From: an uncultured Halieaceae bacterium
Lineage (GTDB): Bacteria; Pseudomonadota; Gammaproteobacteria; Pseudomonadales; Halieaceae
Assembly: GCA_913063005.1 (NCBI GenBank)
Contig: CAJXZI010000165.1
Span: 1-5,146, forward strand
Length of the DNA: 5,146 bases
Direction: 5' to 3'
Below are positions 4,647-5,146 of this stretch, piece after piece. Each line of letters starts with the position of its first letter. Positions within the stretch are counted from its first letter, which is position 1. The notes beneath the pieces are model-generated. The model was not told the origin of the DNA and did not search any database. It saw nothing but the letters and a program-made list of their open reading frames with translations. Both the position numbers and the translations under genes were made by a program.

Positions 4647-5146
4647 ATGAAATCTTTTAAAACACGCTACCTCAGTTCCGCGGTAGCAGCGGCAGTTGCC
4701 TCGACTCTGCCCACACTCGTTTCTGCCCAGGACGAATCAGCTGACCTCGAAGAGGTTGTTGTTACAGGTACTCGTTTGACTAAGTCAAACGTTACTTCAT
4801 CTGTACCACTCGTACAGATCGGTGCAGAAGAAATTAACAGCCGTGGTGTTGCTCGTGTCGAAGACGTGGTCAACATTCTGCCAAACGTATTCGTTGCACA
4901 GACAGCGGAAGTAGCGAACGGCGCAAATGGTACGTCGACTCTGAACCTTCGTGGTTTGGGTTCTCAGCGTACGCTGGTATTGATTGACGGTAAGCGTTTG
5001 CCTTTCGGTAGCCCATTCTCATCATCAGCAAACGTGGACATGGTCCCCGCTCGCATGGTTGAGCGCGTTGACGTTGTAACGTCAGGTGCTTCAGCGGTAT
5101 ACGGTTCCGACGCAGTAGCAGGTGTTGTTAACTTCATCACCAAGAA
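4647..5146 (+). CDS. TonB-dependent outer-membrane receptor, N-terminal part, continues past the right edge
   Basis: The 166 complete codons encode the start of a TonB-dependent transporter, an outer-membrane beta-barrel that takes up scarce ligands using energy passed on by TonB-ExbB-ExbD. Residues 1-27 are a typical signal peptide (basic MKSFKTR, hydrophobic SSAVAAAVASTLPTL, cleavage after VSA). A TonB box follows at once, LEEVVVTGTR (34-43), with no extra signalling domain of the FecA type, so sigma/anti-sigma control through this protein is unlikely. The plug domain then runs from about 48: VEDVVNILPNVFV (71-83), STLNLRGLGSQRTLVLIDGKRLP (97-119) and VERVDVVTSGASAVYGSDAVAGVVNFITK (138-166), all standard plug motifs. 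The barrel is missing, so the ligand cannot be inferred. Six of nine arginine codons are CGT and many valine codons are GTT, a bias usual in strongly expressed genes. It is transcribed away from the TPR oxygenase gene. Confidence 0.95.
   Translation, partial: MKSFKTRYLSSAVAAAVASTLPTLVSAQDESADLEEVVVTGTRLTKSNVTSSVPLVQIGAEEINSRGVARVEDVVNILPNVFVAQTAEVANGANGTSTLNLRGLGSQRTLVLIDGKRLPFGSPFSSSANVDMVPARMVERVDVVTSGASAVYGSDAVAGVVNFITK

Noticed and set aside
4667..4876. Minus-strand frame of 69 codons
   Set aside because: It is antisense to the receptor signal peptide and plug domain, which are unmistakable on the plus strand.

Overview
The window looks like chromosomal DNA from a Gram-negative, probably marine gammaproteobacterium of the OM60/Halieaceae type. 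The reasons are a TonB-dependent outer-membrane receptor, two further exported proteins with Sec-type signal peptides, and a TPR/2OG-Fe(II) oxygenase of a kind I associate with TonB-receptor-rich marine gammaproteobacteria and with sphingomonads/caulobacters. The placement rests on protein flavour only; there is no rRNA or other marker gene.

Layout. (1) Positions 1198 down to the left edge, minus strand: the N-terminal 399 codons of an exported YtcJ-like amidohydrolase (Amidohydro_3 family); its C-terminus lies outside the window. (2) 1199-1423: a 225-base gap between divergent genes. (3) 1424-2077, plus strand: a 217-residue exported protein of unknown function with a helical middle and a small C-terminal beta-type domain containing DNGQVWRQ. 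(4) 2078-2304: a gap between two converging genes, with only weak hairpins. (5) 4140 down to 2305, minus strand: a 611-residue protein with about eleven TPR-like repeats followed by a putative 2OG-Fe(II) oxygenase domain. (6) 4141-4646: a 506-base divergent intergenic region containing a (CGAGTT)4 tandem repeat and several short dyads. (7) 4647 to the right edge, plus strand: the signal peptide, TonB box and most of the plug domain of a TonB-dependent receptor.

How the parts may work together. The most suggestive arrangement is the oxygenase gene and the receptor gene sharing one upstream region while transcribed in opposite directions. A TPR scaffold fused to a 2OG oxygenase recalls eukaryotic aspartyl beta-hydroxylase and prolyl hydroxylases, where the TPR part helps to hold a peptide substrate. 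A working hypothesis is that the enzyme modifies a peptide or protein connected with uptake through the receptor; nothing in the sequence proves this. The amidohydrolase and the small exported protein have no visible functional tie to that pair.

I saw no tRNA, rRNA, CRISPR array, transposase, integrase or recognisable riboswitch. No clearly undescribed system is evident; the oxygenase/receptor locus is the best candidate for follow-up.
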